From Effrenium voratum (Eukaryota; Sar; Dinophyceae; Suessiales; Symbiodiniaceae), in contig CAUJNA010002868.1 in NCBI GenBank assembly GCA_963377175.1, positions 45,001 through 109,000 of the forward strand: a stretch of DNA of 64,000 bases, given 5' to 3'. A program made the position numbers and the translations under genes. Below the pieces are notes generated by a model that saw only the letters and a list, made by a program, of their open reading frames with translations, was not told the origin of the DNA and did not search any database. Below, piece by piece: positions 37,264 through 49,407 of the stretch. Within the stretch, counting starts at the first letter, position 1; each line of letters opens with the position of its first letter.

Positions 37264-37374
37264 TGAATCCCACGCTCTGCGAAATGTTTGATGTCATTCT
37301 GGTTCACCGTGCACCTCACAAGAAATCCCGAAGCTTGGTGTTGCAGCTTCTTAAGGAAGAGCCAGTGTTTGAGG
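37264..37374 (+). CDS. Candidate host exon
   Basis: Plus-strand frame LCEMFDVILVHRAPHKKSRS followed by LVLQLLKEEPVFE, ending at GAGG|GTACGC, a good donor. A stop follows soon after in the same frame. Function unknown. Confidence 0.35.
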
Positions 37375-37447
37375 GTACGCAAGAAGCTAGGAGTTGATTC
37401 CCCATTCTTTTCAACCATTGTTCTTTTCAAGAACAAGCTGTTTTCCC

Positions 37448-37557
37448 AGGGTGAATTATAACGACCTCACACGACCTCACCCCAAATGGTGGTTCATGTG
37501 GGGAACAGCCCCCAAACCACCTTATTTCAGGCTTGTGAAATATTATAATTCACCCAG
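37448..37557. mobile_element. Introner/MITE-like inverted-repeat element, copy 2
   Basis: 110 bp beginning AGGGTGAATTATAACGACCT and ending TATAATTCACCCAG, with 11-bp inverted ends. It is inserted right after TTTTCCC and its CACCCAG end directly abuts a lysine-rich open frame, as if supplying the 3' splice site. Confidence 0.65.
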
Positions 37558-37633
37558 AAGGATCCCTGGAAAGAATGGGGAAGCTACCCGTAGAAAGAAG
37601 CTCAAAGCTGGTTTCATGCGAAAGAAGGGGCAG
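37558..37633 (+). CDS. Candidate host exon next to introner-like element
   Basis: Frame IPGKNGEATRRKKLKAGFMR then KKGQ, between CACCCAG and CAG|GTGTCT. Another plus frame stays open for 111 residues over 37,575-37,910 (VTQAFVMGPKLWQIDVGYPF), so the true frame is not settled. Confidence 0.3.
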
Positions 37634-40404
37634 GTGTCTTCTTCTGGTAACGCAGGCCTTCGTGATGGGTCCCAAGCTTTGGCAGATCGATGTGGGGTAC
37701 CCCTTCTTTGTGGAAACCAAGTGGAAACGGCCCGGGGATTTCGTATGGTTGCCCATCTTATTCTTACGCTGCCAAGATTGGGCTTCCAATGGGTCCCCAA
37801 CCATCACCAAAAGGGATCTTGAGCTGTGGAGGCAAAGCCCTGCTCCTCGAAAGTTTAGGCTCAACCAAAGAATCCCCCAAAAAACATGGTTGTTTTGCGA
37901 AAACTGTTAAAGTAAGAGGGCAACAGAAGAAGACTGGTGATTCAGTCCGGCGCATCAGTCCGATGCAGTTGGCTGTGGCTTTGAAGGCCCAACAATCGCG
38001 CTCGGAAAGCGAACCAATGCCCAACCATGCATTGCCAAGACCGTGAGCGCATTCTTTGGCAGGTTCTCTCGGGCGTCTGCCAATTTGTCCCCCAAACAGA
38101 GCTGCTTCCGGTAGCTTTGGATCCCTGGGTCAGCTGGTCAGGAACCAAGACCGGGTTCTGCTGAACGGCCTACAGCCGCTGCCAGCGCTGACGCCGCGTT
38201 AGGGTCCCCAGGGTTTTCGGAGTGGGGGTGGGTTGGGTTGGATTGGGGGTTGGGTTCTCCAAATTGTTAGGTCTTAAAATAGGGGAACCATCTAAAATGC
38301 TTTCCCTTTCAGCGTCAAACCATCCAAAGATGGATTCCCGGCTTTAAGGAACTGGTGTCTCATTTTGGGGAACAGAAACCCGAAGGAAACTACAGGTTTG
38401 CTCTCTTTGACAGTGTAACTATGTTAACATGCAAGCAACACAGTCGCATCGGTCTTGGTTCCTTTTGAAGCTGTCAGAGTGAACTCTGAGGTATTCGCCA
38501 GACGGAGATTAAATGATCCCTGGTCCTCAACTAGATTTGCAATCGCACAGAACTGTTGAGCTTGCCAAAAGTAAGAAGGAGCCGACCCATCGTGGAGGTC
38601 CACACCGCGTTGCAATTCCCAGACCTGTTGACCTCTTGGGTTGCCGGGAAAGTTCCCAGAAAGAGCAATAGGGGTCAAAGGGCCGAACTGCTGATGCGGA
38701 TGAGCAAACAGCTGGGAGCTGGGGTAGGTCAACCACTCCCTTCCCATTCTCTGATTTGCCTGTCCCTAGAGGTTCAGCTCTGTGGATTGGCCCACCCTCC
38801 AAACTGGGTGTTCCATAGGAATGTTTAAAGACTTTAAAGGGCAATTTCTCAGCCCATTTGCCCAAATATGTACAAATCATGCGTGCCCAGCGCCGGTGAT
38901 GGCCCCCCCCCCCAAACTGGAGAAAACAAAACATGTGGGGCCTTGAGGTGCAAAAGGCCTCCCTATGTAGAGCCCACATGTTGGCCGAGGCGAGTCCATG
39001 GGCTTGTCGCCCGAGGATCGGATGACAGGTTTTCACGACAGGGGGCCAGGGCTTCGCATGGAAAAAGGGGGCAGTGAGTTGAAGAAGCCACTGAAGATCC
39101 GAAAGTTTTCTGGTTCAGCAAGGGCTTGCATGGCTCAACCCATGGAAGCCAATAGTTTCAACATTTCCCGGTTCCAGTTTTGTGGGTTGGAGTGGGATCG
39201 GTGCCACTTCCGAGTTGGTTCCATAGAGTGCTTGTTCTTTGAGGCAGCTTCAGGTTGCCGCTGGAAGAGTTGTCCCTTAGAAAGTCCGTGTCCTACTGGG
39301 ATCTGTTTTGGCACCCTGGGTGTTGTCCCTTGGTCTTGCGTTGATGAATTAATCAAAACATATCAAAACAATCCCAGAAAGAAGGGGGATTCCAGCAAGG
39401 GGGGGCTACCCATAGTGCTTCACAAGGTCTTGTTGGGCATCCATTCTCCCATGAGCCATTCTGTTTTTGTTCGGCACTTGGACGGGCTGTTGTGCTGAAG
39501 GCCCGTATCTCAAGCCGTGTCTAGTGGGCTTCTTTATTACGCCGGTGGCCAGGAACCTGTCATGTGAGCTACTTGTGGCTGAGCTGCACGACCTTGTCCC
39601 CCGAAAGCCTATCCTTTTGCCACCTACGCTGCTGGTGCTTGCGCATGTTGATGGAGTTTCCCTGCTGAAGGGTACATGGAGAATGAAAAGGAACACAAGG
39701 AACAACGCCTGGGGACGGGAACGTGATGCTTCTACTTTTGGATGACTTCCCTTTTCCGACAAGCATGGACAATGGACATTGTCCTGCCAAAGCCTGCGAC
39801 AGCCGCTCCCATTGTTGGCCAGAGGTAAAATGATCAGTTGGTTTTTACGTACCCCAGCCCATAGAAAATGAACCCAATTGGCATTTAGGTTTCAATTACA
39901 TCAGGTGTTGATTCTAGTCATTTCGAGCCATGGGGTCGGAACCACAAAGTGGTTGGTAGAATTATTCCCCAAGCAAGCGATGTCCACCAGAGGGTCGCGT
40001 TACGTTTGTTTTTCTTTGGGGGAGCCCTGTTTGGTTGGTTTAAATGAACACCAGGAAAACAGAAGCCCACTTTGGAGGGGCGTGTTTGCTTTTAGGCCCC
40101 CCCTCAAAAAAAAGAGCCCAAAGTTGTGGTTCCCTTGTGGTGTCCCTTTGAAAACCACAAAACAGGGTACCCTCAGCCATATCCATTCGGGAATCCCGAT
40201 GCGTTGAATCTTTCTTCTGCCCGCCCCTTTTGATTCCCTTAAGCTTTAAACCACCAGAAGTAAGAATATGGTTTACTTGCCCCTGTTGGTTTTAAAGGGA
40301 CTATCCCTACTGGACATATTTTCATGTTTTCCCAGGGTCTTAACCAAATGGAAGGAAGGGTACCCTCAAAAAAGACGCCCAGTGAAAGTCATAACCCGGC
40401 TCAG

Positions 40405-40516
40405 GAGCCCTTGAGGCAAAGCCCCCGCTGGCTCACCTCCTTCGCCAGCTCCTGGGGCTGCCCAAGGCAGCCGAGACCCGCACCGCGAGAAGGCGCTGCC
40501 CTGTCGGATTCTTTCG
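40405..40516 (+). CDS. Candidate host exon
   Basis: Between CTCAG and TTCG|GTGGGA. Plus frame: ALEAKPPLAHLLRQLLGLPK then AAETRTARRRCPVGFF. Composition like the other islands. Confidence 0.35.
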
Positions 40517-40628
40517 GTGGGAGGGAGGGACACCAAGAGGAAACGGTCAAATGTTGACTTTTTAGGTGACTCGTGGAACACTTCAGCTGGAATAGTGCAA
40601 CCATCGGGTTGGATATGTATCTCTATAT

Positions 40629-40708
40629 TTATTAATATATATATATATATACATATATATATACATATGTATATATACATATGTATATATATATATATAT
40701 ATTAATAT
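40629..40708. repeat. AT microsatellite
   Basis: (AT)n with ACATAT interruptions, about 75 bp, into which or beside which copia element 2 inserted. Confidence 0.95.
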
Positions 40709-40713
40709 ACTTA

Positions 40714-40881
40714 TGTTAATATACATCCATCCTGTACATGGCACTGCTCCTTTGTACATCAAGGCCTTGAGCCTACAGATAGACTACAGCCCCTTGCCTG
40801 GAGACAACAAGTGCCGCGCTGACACATCACAGGTTTGCACACATTCAGTTAGGTGATTACACAGTCACTTCTACTTTAACA
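40714..40881 (+). repeat. 5' LTR of copia element 2
   Basis: 168 bp, TGTTAATATACATCC ... CTTTAACA. Compared with the 3' copy there are about four substitutions and two 4-bp indels, so this insertion is older than element 1. Confidence 0.95.
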
Positions 40882-40971
40882 TGGTAGCGGAGCAGTGATC
40901 CCTGGTACACGATCCTCGGCCACTACCCAGGGTGAGCTCCAACACGCACCCACAGGTTCAGGTACACAGCA

Positions 40972-43270
40972 GTGAGAGCATTGGATACAACTGAGCATTG
41001 GGTACTCTTGGTGAGCAGATGCGATGGACCAGCATCTACAATACGCAGACAAAACATGCAAGGCAACGGTTTCGAGACATGGCGACTGATCCACGCCAGG
41101 TACTCCATACCCCTTGGTACAAGAAGCATTGGGTACCTTACACGGCTACTAAAACCACAACTGGATGAACAGAAGTTCGAAGAGAGCTTCACAACATGGG
41201 AGCTCCAACTCTCCAAGTATGAACAAGAAAACAACACACTACTACCAGATGCAGTCAAGGTCGCAGTGCTGCTCAATGAGACAAAAGGCCCCCTACAACA
41301 ACAACACACCTACAGCTGCAAGCAGGAAGCATCACAACATATGCACAGATCAGATCCATGGTGATCGAATACTACAGAGCAACAGCACCCTTCACCAGGC
41401 TACAAGCAATCACATTAGCCAGCAACAATCAAGGACCGGCACTGATGGACATAGGAGCAACATGGTACAACAAAGGCAAGGGAAAGACGGGCAAACACAA
41501 GGGCAAAGGAATGTGCAACAAGGCAAAGGCTACGGGAGCTACGGGAACAACTACAACTACAAAGGAGCAAAAGGCAAATACAAGCAACAACCGGTTGGAC
41601 AAGGAAACCCTTTCAAAGGACAACACGGATATGGCAAAGGAAAAGGATACAACCACAAAGGAAAAGGAAAAGGATACTACAACAACCAACAAGGAGGAAA
41701 AGGAGCAAAAGGAGCAAAAGGAAAGCATGCGACACATGTTTGCTACAGATGCGGTCAGCCAGGACACATGGCCAAACAATGCAGAGTGGCGATCTACAAC
41801 TGTGGCACTGGCAACTTCGACACCAACGACCAAACAGATGACTGGTACAGTCAAGCGCACTATGACTACAACTGGTACCACCAGGATCTGACACAGATGC
41901 AACAACTTGCATTGCCACAACCACCACAGCTAGCAGATCCTTCAGTAGTACCCGTCTCAGGGTTACAAGAAGTAACAATTGCCATGATTGGCACAGCGCA
42001 GCAACCCACAGAAGACAACAAGAGAGTCAGTCTTATGATTGACAGCGGTGCGGCTACACATGTATGCCCACCATGGTTTGCACCACAATTCCCACTACAC
42101 CAACTGGAACATGGAACAGGACCACAGCTCAGAACAATGACCAACCAACACATCAAGCTTTTCGGGAACAGATGGGTTTGCGTGACAAACCACAGCGGAC
42201 AACAAATTGTCACACCGTTTTACGTTTGTGATGTTAAACAGCCGATTCTTTCAGTTACAAGGCTGGTGCAACAAGGTTTCCAACTTACATTGGAGGACAA
42301 TCCAAGGCTACAACACATCAAAGGGTTCAACAGCGCACTGGAGAACAGAAATGGCCTGTTCTTCCTACAAGCAGAAATCGCAACATTGCCAAAAGGAACA
42401 AAGCTACAGACACACAGCACAGAACAGCACCACAAGGTCCTGCAGATACAGGAAACGCAGGAGACTACTTGCAGTTCAACACAATAGGCGAACTTGTCAG
42501 AGCACACAGGCAACACAGGAAGAACACAGTGTGGCAGTCCCAGCAGAACAACTTGAGGACTACAGGAGAACAACCATCAGATTCAAGGATAGTACAACGA
42601 ACACGTTTGAGGACAAGCATCAAACAATGGAAGAGCCAAACAAAGCAGAACAGCAAATGTGGAAATGCACAACATTGCCAGAGACACTACAACAACAGTT
42701 TGCAACAAAGACACAGCCAAAGACCGCACCACAGAAGGTCACACCACAAGTAATCCAGTGCAACCCAAGGACACGATTGAGAGACAAAACAACACCACCA
42801 ACAATACAGGACACAGCAGCACCACACACCACCACAGGTGCAGCTGGACATGGGCTAGCGCATCCTTCAGAAGTACATTCTGGAAGAGAGTACACGTCGA
42901 GTACCGGACCCGACACACGACGGGCCAGACATCAAGCGACTCATATCTTGGAGACAGACCAAGGTACAACCAGTTGGAGAAAGACACAACACAAGATTGG
43001 TAGAAGATGAATGGACAACACAGCCAGTATCAGACAAGCCATGGACAGGCTGGACAAACTTTGAAGAACATCAGGAGTTTCCTACACAGTTCGAATCAGA
43101 TGATGAAGAACAACAACAAGGAACAAAAGCGAAAGCAGTACAAGCGCCCAAGCAACCAACACCACAGGAGATACTCGAGCACAACGTGACACACCTTCCT
43201 TACAGGAGTTGGTGTCCAATACGCGTACAAGCAAGAGGCAGACAGAACAATCACCCAAAGCCAGACCCGT
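40972..43270 (+). pseudogene. Copia gag-protease-integrase remnant
   Basis: Frames switch several times. Recognisable pieces in order: Gag (FETWRLIHARYSIPLGTRSI, then KVAVLLNETKGPLQQ), Gly/Lys-rich tract, zinc knuckle CYRCGQPGHMAKQC near 41,740, protease LMIDSGAATHVCP near 42,035-42,070, FYVCDVKQPILSVTRL, and the integrase zinc region HNVTHLPYRSWCPI near 43,180-43,220. All resemble copia element 1 but are clearly a different family. The Gag N-terminus is missing. The longest single frame is 41,165-42,487. Confidence 0.85.
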
Positions 43271-43274
43271 CCCG

Positions 43275-45345
43275 TAACATTAATCTGAGATCTTTTGTCT
43301 ATAGGAAATTATGCGTTGCTTTTGCTGAATTTCGGAAATCGAGAGGCTCGTCGTTTATGAGTTGGGAGCCCTTTTTTGCTCGACTTTCCAGGAGAACCGA
43401 AGGGAACACGGGGACGGGCCAAGCCCAGGAACGGGATGCATATTTCCGTTGAGTGCCACGGTTTTGCGGTCTGAAGGGCCAAGCAAAATCCGGGTGCCAC
43501 CTTGCAAAGCCACCAAAATCTATTTTGGAGCGGAGTTGGCCAGTGTTTGTCTCATTTGCTTGTTGAAGTCGAAGTGAAGCATGGGCTTGCATGCACGTGT
43601 CGAGCGATGAGGCAACTTGACTTTTTGGCAGCCAGGCCGATGCATCACGACGAGCAAAGCCAGCGCTCCTTCACACAAAATGATTTACGGGCCGTGTTGA
43701 CTCTGGAGAGGCCTGTTGTTGAGGGGGTGGCTTGTCGCTTCTAAGTCGAAGCCCTTTTGGTTAGCTTGAAAAACCCAAAGGAGCACCGAAATCCAGGAAT
43801 TGGGGCCCCCTATGCAAAGAGCCGCGCCCACACCGCAATCTCTGCTTTAGAGCCTTGTTTCGGTTCAGGGCACCACGTTTTGTGGTCTGAAAGGCAATCC
43901 AAACAGAAAACAGATGTTGTTGTTTTTTTGGGGGGCTCCCCAAAATCAGACACGAAGAGACAATCGTAGGGCCCATGTGAAAGGGGCGGAGCTGACCAAT
44001 ATTTACCCCAATTTCTTGCTCAGGCAGCGTGCTTGGATCATGGCAGGGTTGCTGTGGCCCCGCACCCCTCGCACATGTGTGGGGCTTGACCAAGCGGTTC
44101 TGCAAGTTTGCAGGCTGCAAACACAAACGGGAGCCAACGGATTCGCGAAGCCTTTGCCAAATAATTTTTCGCGAAAATAGCATCTCTGGAAGCAGGAAGA
44201 GAAAAAAAGCAATGCAGGAACCTGCCGTGCGCGCAAAAAGCGTGTCTGAGGCCAAGCGGATGGACTCCATCATCAAGGAGCCACGATCAAGATCGCCTTC
44301 TTGACGGCCCCGCAGAACACCACGCACATGCTGTGCGACTACGCGCAGACGTTCCACACGGACACATGCCCAAACACTGCTGAAAAAATTGGAAACCAGG
44401 GAAGCCAAGAGGTATTAACACGGAGTATGTACTTGCACCCTCAGAGACACGGACCCTGGTAGATGTTTGGTCCTGCCCAGCACAGTGCTGCGGGTTCCTC
44501 TACAGCGGCAAGTGCAAGCGTGCAGCTGCGTTCTGCTGCAAGCGCATCCGTGAGTGAGGCCGGGTCTTTCATGTCTGTTTCCTGCCATGCCATGGGAGGG
44601 TGGGACTCGCGACTGCTGTACTGGTTCTATTTTTCCTTTCTCTTCACAAGGAACACCGCATTGCACACCTGGATATTTCTGACATTCTTACAGCAAGTGG
44701 AGTGTGTGCGCAGGGCCTTCCACGAGACAGTTTGCGGCGCGTACCCCCGCGCAAGGTGACCTGGCGCGCGCTATCCAGCTGTGCGGATTTTGCGATGGAG
44801 CGGATGGGTCGATCAAAAGGGCGATGAAAGGCGAAGCACGCAGAGTCACCAGATGGGCTTGTCTCAAGGCGTGTTTTATGAGAAAGAGAACCCCCTTTTC
44901 TATTCATGTCCAAATGTTCCTCAAATCCTGTAAGTTTGAGTATAGATGGATTTGATTGAGAAATGAGTTTGGTGAGGAGTGTCTGAATTCCGCCTTCCCT
45001 CGCTTGCTTTGCCAGCTTTGTTTGTTTGTGTAGGTTGGGGCTAGTCCCCCCAGTCCCTTTGTCCTCCCTTAGTATCATTGCCTGGCTCGACTCATACGTC
45101 TTTTTTTGGATTTTGGGAGGTGTCCGTACATATCTTGAGGCTGAAAACCATGATGCAATTTTTGCTGGACTCGCTCAAGCCCTTGATTATACAGGACTTG
45201 TGGCATTGAGTCACACGAGCTCACAGCGTTCTACAACTGTGATTACAAAGACGAGCAATTGCGGCTCAGAGTACAAGGTTGCAACAACAGCTGTGAAGCC
45301 CTTGGAACAATTGATTGCGAACATGCGCAGCCTTCCTCACAACCA
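43275..45345 (+). other. Host-like segment inside copia element 2
   Basis: Similarity to copia stops abruptly at about 43,270. The segment has host-like composition and a few exon-like islands, for example 44,486-44,549 (CCGFLYSGKCKRAAAFCC between CACAG and a perfect GTGAGT donor) and 44,757-44,850 (LARAIQLCGFCDGADGSIKR). Since both LTRs and the target duplication are intact, this DNA was either captured before the element moved or inserted into it later. Confidence 0.5.
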
Positions 45346-45346
45346 G

Positions 45347-45475
45347 GAACATCGTGATCTACCCCGACTACATTGACAAGATCAATGAGTACAGGAGGAG
45401 CCTCAAGAATTCAGACACACCTGTGGCTGACATCGATGAGGACAAGAGGCGCAAAGGACCAAGTAGACAACATGG
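45347..45475 (+). CDS. Candidate host exon within copia element 2
   Basis: After CCAG the frame reads NIVIYPDYIDKINEYRRSLK then DTPVADIDEDKRRKGPSR, clearly protein-like and not copia. An earlier open stretch in another frame (45,140-45,340: LEAENHDAIFAGLAQALDYT) may belong to a neighbouring exon. Function unknown. Confidence 0.4.
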
Positions 45476-45675
45476 CCTACATCTGCCATTTTGGTACAAT
45501 GGTGCAACTACATCTTTCACACATTAGGCCACATGAATGCAGTTTGTGCGGATATTCGATTCATTAGAAGCATGGATGTCAGCCAGTAGAGTTGATAGCA
45601 GACTTTTACATCACTTCGTCCAGTTAGAACAACATTGTTTGGCTTGGTGTAGGACCACACCAATCCAAGAGGGGG

Positions 45676-45843
45676 TGTGAATATACATCCATCCTGTACA
45701 TGGCACTGCTCCTTTGTACATCAAGGCCTTGAGCCTGCAGATAGACTACAGCCCATTGCCTGCAACAAGTGCCGCGCTGACACATCACAGGTTTGCACAC
45801 ATTCAGGTAGTTAGGTGATTACACAGTCAGTTCTACTTTAACA
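45676..45843 (+). repeat. 3' LTR of copia element 2
   Basis: 168 bp, TGTGAATATACATCC ... CTTTAACA, preceded by the polypurine tract and followed by ACTTA, the right target duplication. Confidence 0.95.
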
Positions 45844-45848
45844 ACTTA

Positions 45849-47338
45849 TAAATGTGCATATATATATATGTGTACATGTAATCACATCCTTGTCCTTGTC
45901 GTTGAGTATTTTGTATTGAAGCCACCGCTTCCTCGAGAGAGGCTGCGGAGCCGCCGAGCGGCTCCTTTGCGAGGTGCCCGGGGCTGTGGGTGAAGTGGGT
46001 GTGGGGTGAGGTGTGCGAATTCGGGGGGTGAAGTTCAACATGGATGGTTTATATAGCCTTTAGGTTAGTTCATGTCATGCAATATATGTTGCCCGTTGGT
46101 TTGGCCTCCAGGTTGGTTCCATTGGTTCGGGGCTGATTGATTTCATCCTCCTGGCACCGGTTTCGCAGAGCAAGGACCGTTCACAAGCGGAGCGGCCATC
46201 AACTGGCTCGAGGGACAGCACTGGACGAATCAGAGGGCAAGAGTCTCACGGAGCGAAGTGGTTGGTGAGCAAGGCGTTGGATCAGGGGCCAACAGGCAGG
46301 TATCATCACGTGGGGTTCCATGGGGCCCATAATATTTTCCCTGACATGGGGGGAAGTGGATGCGTCACTTAGGGGAATCCCATTTCGCGTAGGTGGATCA
46401 ACCTTTGGGGCCTGGGCGTTCGCCCCAAAGCAACCTAGGTCACACACAGCGCAAACTCCTCTCGGGCTTAGAGAAAGAAGCAGGGATGGGGCAAGGTTTG
46501 TGGAGTTGAAAAAGACGTGACTCACCAACCAAAGGCATCCGCCCCCTGCTTTTAACCGTCCAATTAGTGATTTGTAACCCAGATCGGCGCTTACCATCCG
46601 GGCCCTTTCGGTGATCTGCCCTCAGCTGGACAGTCAGCCTTCTGGAAAACTACCTGTGTTTCAGTTGAACATAAGATTTGTATTGTTGTAGTACTTTTTG
46701 GTGAACTTGATGATGCATTGGAAAATAGTCATTGGCATTGGATATTTGGAGCATTTGCTGGAATAGGTGTCGTGCTTTGCTCAAACATTGAGTATGGAAC
46801 AACATTGTAGGGTTCCTGACACTGCCGTTGCTTGCTAAGAATGCCAAATTTGGTTCTTGTCGGCCTACTATTGCGCCAGGCTTCTCAGTGGCTCACTTGA
46901 TTGCTTCACTGTGGGTTTAGATCTGTTGGAGGCTGGATGTCTTATTGGGCCAGCAGATGCTTAGATGCTTCGAGTACGGATGATGTCCCACTCTTCGAAC
47001 AACTCCGAACTTGAAAACAATCTATGTCCAAACCACAAGGGTAGACGATTGGTGTTGGGTCCTTAACTGCAGCACGCTCTGAGCAGGCTCCGAATATTTC
47101 CACTTTGGGAATTTGAATACTTTGCCGGAGCGTTTCTCAAAATGGTGGACCCTGGTTGGTATTCAAAAAGAAAACAAAGGAACACAGTTGGGTGTCTTTG
47201 TTGAGGGTACCCTTTTTGGGGTGGTTCAAAGGGAAACCAAAGGACACCCCACCCATTTTAGGGGCTATTCTGAGTCAGACCCATTTCTCACTTATTGAGT
47301 GCCTGGACTTTAAACTCTCTGGGAAGACCATATTTTAG
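45849..47338. other. Host DNA without recognised gene
   Basis: Contains a short TA-rich tract near 45,855 and scattered short frames. Nothing with a convincing coding pattern; from 47,110 to 47,280 it holds one of the recurrent 'GGGTACCCTTTTTGGGGTGG...GGGAAACCAAAGG' intron-like stretches. Confidence 0.4.
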
Positions 47339-47514
47339 TGGCAAATGAAATTGGAAGTGAGACATGTTGGGCACCGCGAGGCCTTGGACGAAGCCCCAGC
47401 GCAGCTGTCGCTGTCGGCGCGGCTGCTGCACGTGCTACAGCTGGCCCTCAAGGGGGAGGAGGCGAATTTTCGTCGCTCGCTCCAGCCCGGCGGCTACAAC
47501 ATACGTACTGCCCT
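47339..47514 (+). CDS. Candidate host exon
   Basis: Between TATTTTAG and ATAC|GTACTG. Frame: RHVGHREALDEAPAQLSLSA then RLLHVLQLALKGEEANFRRS. One of the clearest islands: long, GC-rich, strongly helical. No homology recognised. Confidence 0.45.
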
Positions 47515-48572
47515 GCGAATTAGCATAGAACCCATGATTTCCCTTGACAGCCAGGGTCCGCTAATGTTGTTTTGCCAGCTTTGCCAAACGGTCGGTGGCC
47601 ACCGTGGACATCCAGACTTTTGGAGAAAGTATGGCATAGGAGAATGATCGGAACCGATTTCAAACCAAAAATAGCAACTACACGATTTTCTGTGAAACCG
47701 GCAAAAAGGACACCAATGACTGGCCTCACAAAGGTGTTGGTCGGCGTCCCAGGGCCCTTTTGGTCTGTGGGAAGTCTCCTGCCTCGCAGGTCCTTGCCGG
47801 TAGTGGCAGTGAATATCAGGACGCAGCAGCCCTGCACAAAGTGGATGTAAGTCCGGAGTATGGCTGTGGGTCAAAACCCTGTACCCCTGGTGAACATCAA
47901 AATGGCAAATGGATGTTCATCCACCCCAAAATGGAGCCATAGGTTCTGCCCATGGCCGTATTGGTCCATTGACAAGGCCTTGTTGGCATTTCCGGCATTG
48001 CCTGATGCGGCACCCATGAGGCGCAAAGGCCTTGCATCGGAAGCAAAAGCGGAAGAAATGGAGTAAGGTTGTCCTTTGAACACCACAAGTTGGTAAAAGG
48101 CTGTGGCTGTCAGAACTAATGGGATCCCATTTTGGGGTTTTCGGTGCACCACCCATGTTTATCTTTAGTTGGGATTGGGATGTTCACTGGGGGTACGTTT
48201 GGGTTTTGAGCCATGGCCATATATTTGTTCCAATGGAGCCCCAGCCCAAGAGGGACAGAGAAGCCACCAACTGGGAGGCAACAAGCGGCCATGACCTGGT
48301 CCACGGTGGATTGTTGCAACATGTAACAAAGAAAATCGACCAACCCTTCGGACACTTCAGATTCGTCAATGCGTTTTGTGTGTGCAGGGTGGCCAACTTT
48401 TACCATCCTAGAGCAACCACTGGGAAAAGGCGTTTGATATGTGTGAGGAAGCATGTTGTCAGAGAGAGAAAAGCCAGCCATTGTACCAGAGAAGCATTGG
48501 GAGAAGTCTTGGCAGATAAGGGTTGCCTCTTCCATGGGAGCCTGGCTTCAGTTCTCACCACCTTTGTGACAG

Positions 48573-48677
48573 CCTCCGCCAGGAGCGGGTGACTGAGTCA
48601 CTGGGCGCAGCCAAAGCGGCGCTGCAGGAGCGGCGAACAAAATCTGCAAAGACGGAGAAGACCCCAAAAAGGGAAAT
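48573..48677 (+). CDS. Candidate host exon
   Basis: Between TGTGACAG and GAAAT|GTAACG. Frame: LRQERVTESLGAAKAALQER then RTKSAKTEKTPKRE. Coiled-coil-like then basic. Confidence 0.4.
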
Positions 48678-49245
48678 GTAACGAAACCAGCCCAAAGAAA
48701 AATGAGGATACCTAATTAGGCACATGCCTGGTATCACATCTCTTACTTGCAGAAGGGTTCCAATCCCCAAAGGAGCTTAATCTACAATCAATTGATGGCT
48801 TGTTTCATGTGTGCATGATAATTGTCAGGAGTTCTCAGAGTAATTGTAGTTCATTATTCGTTTCTCATCCTTCTCCTCAAATCCATCCAACTACCATGAA
48901 TTCGCTTTGGGCTGATTTCTCTAAATCGGGGAATCCCCTAAAATAAGCGTTTACCATTTGGTTTCCGCTTGGGGGGTGACTAACCCTTCAAACAATCTTC
49001 CACTTGCGTTCTACTTGCAAACGGCTGGGTGCTAAAAATCCACGACCCCCCAAACCATGACAAATTGTGTTTGGTTGCTTGACATGTCCCCCCCCCCAAA
49101 AAAAAAAAGTCAAACAAAAGAAGAGGAACCGGCGTGTTGTTTGTTAATATCCTCCCCCACAAACAAAGGACCTGATGCACATTGAACTTTTTGGGGGCAC
49201 TTTTTGTCATCCCCTTGGAACAAACGAACAAAAAAGCGCCTTGAG

Positions 49246-49407
49246 CTTCCTGGTGGGGTGCAACCACTCGCGCTGGGAGGCGCTGAAGCTCCCGGACCTG
49301 GGCACCTGCGCCGCGGAGGCGGCCGAGGCCTCGGAGGAGGAGGCGCTGCGGAAGGCGCTGCGGAGGCGGCGGACGGGGGAGCCAGCGGGGGGGGCGGGGA
49401 GGCGGAG
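49246..49407 (+). CDS. Candidate host exon
   Basis: Between CTTGAG and GGAG|GTGGGG. Frame: FLVGCNHSRWEALKLPDLGT then CAAEAAEASEEEALRKALRR. Very GC-rich; composition like neighbouring islands. Confidence 0.4.

Larger units (their letters stand above)
40714..45843 (+). mobile_element. Degenerate Ty1/copia element 2 carrying host-like DNA
   Basis: 5,130 bp with 168-bp LTRs at both ends, TG...CA termini, a 5-bp target duplication ACTTA (40,709-40,713 and 45,844-45,848), a primer site TGGTAGCGGAGC (40,882-40,893) and a polypurine tract AAGAGGGGG at 45,667-45,675. Gag, CCHC, protease and the start of integrase are present in broken frames up to about 43,270. Reverse transcriptase and RNase H are absent; instead, 43,275-45,560 holds host-like sequence with exon-like islands. 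It cannot move on its own. Confidence 0.9.
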
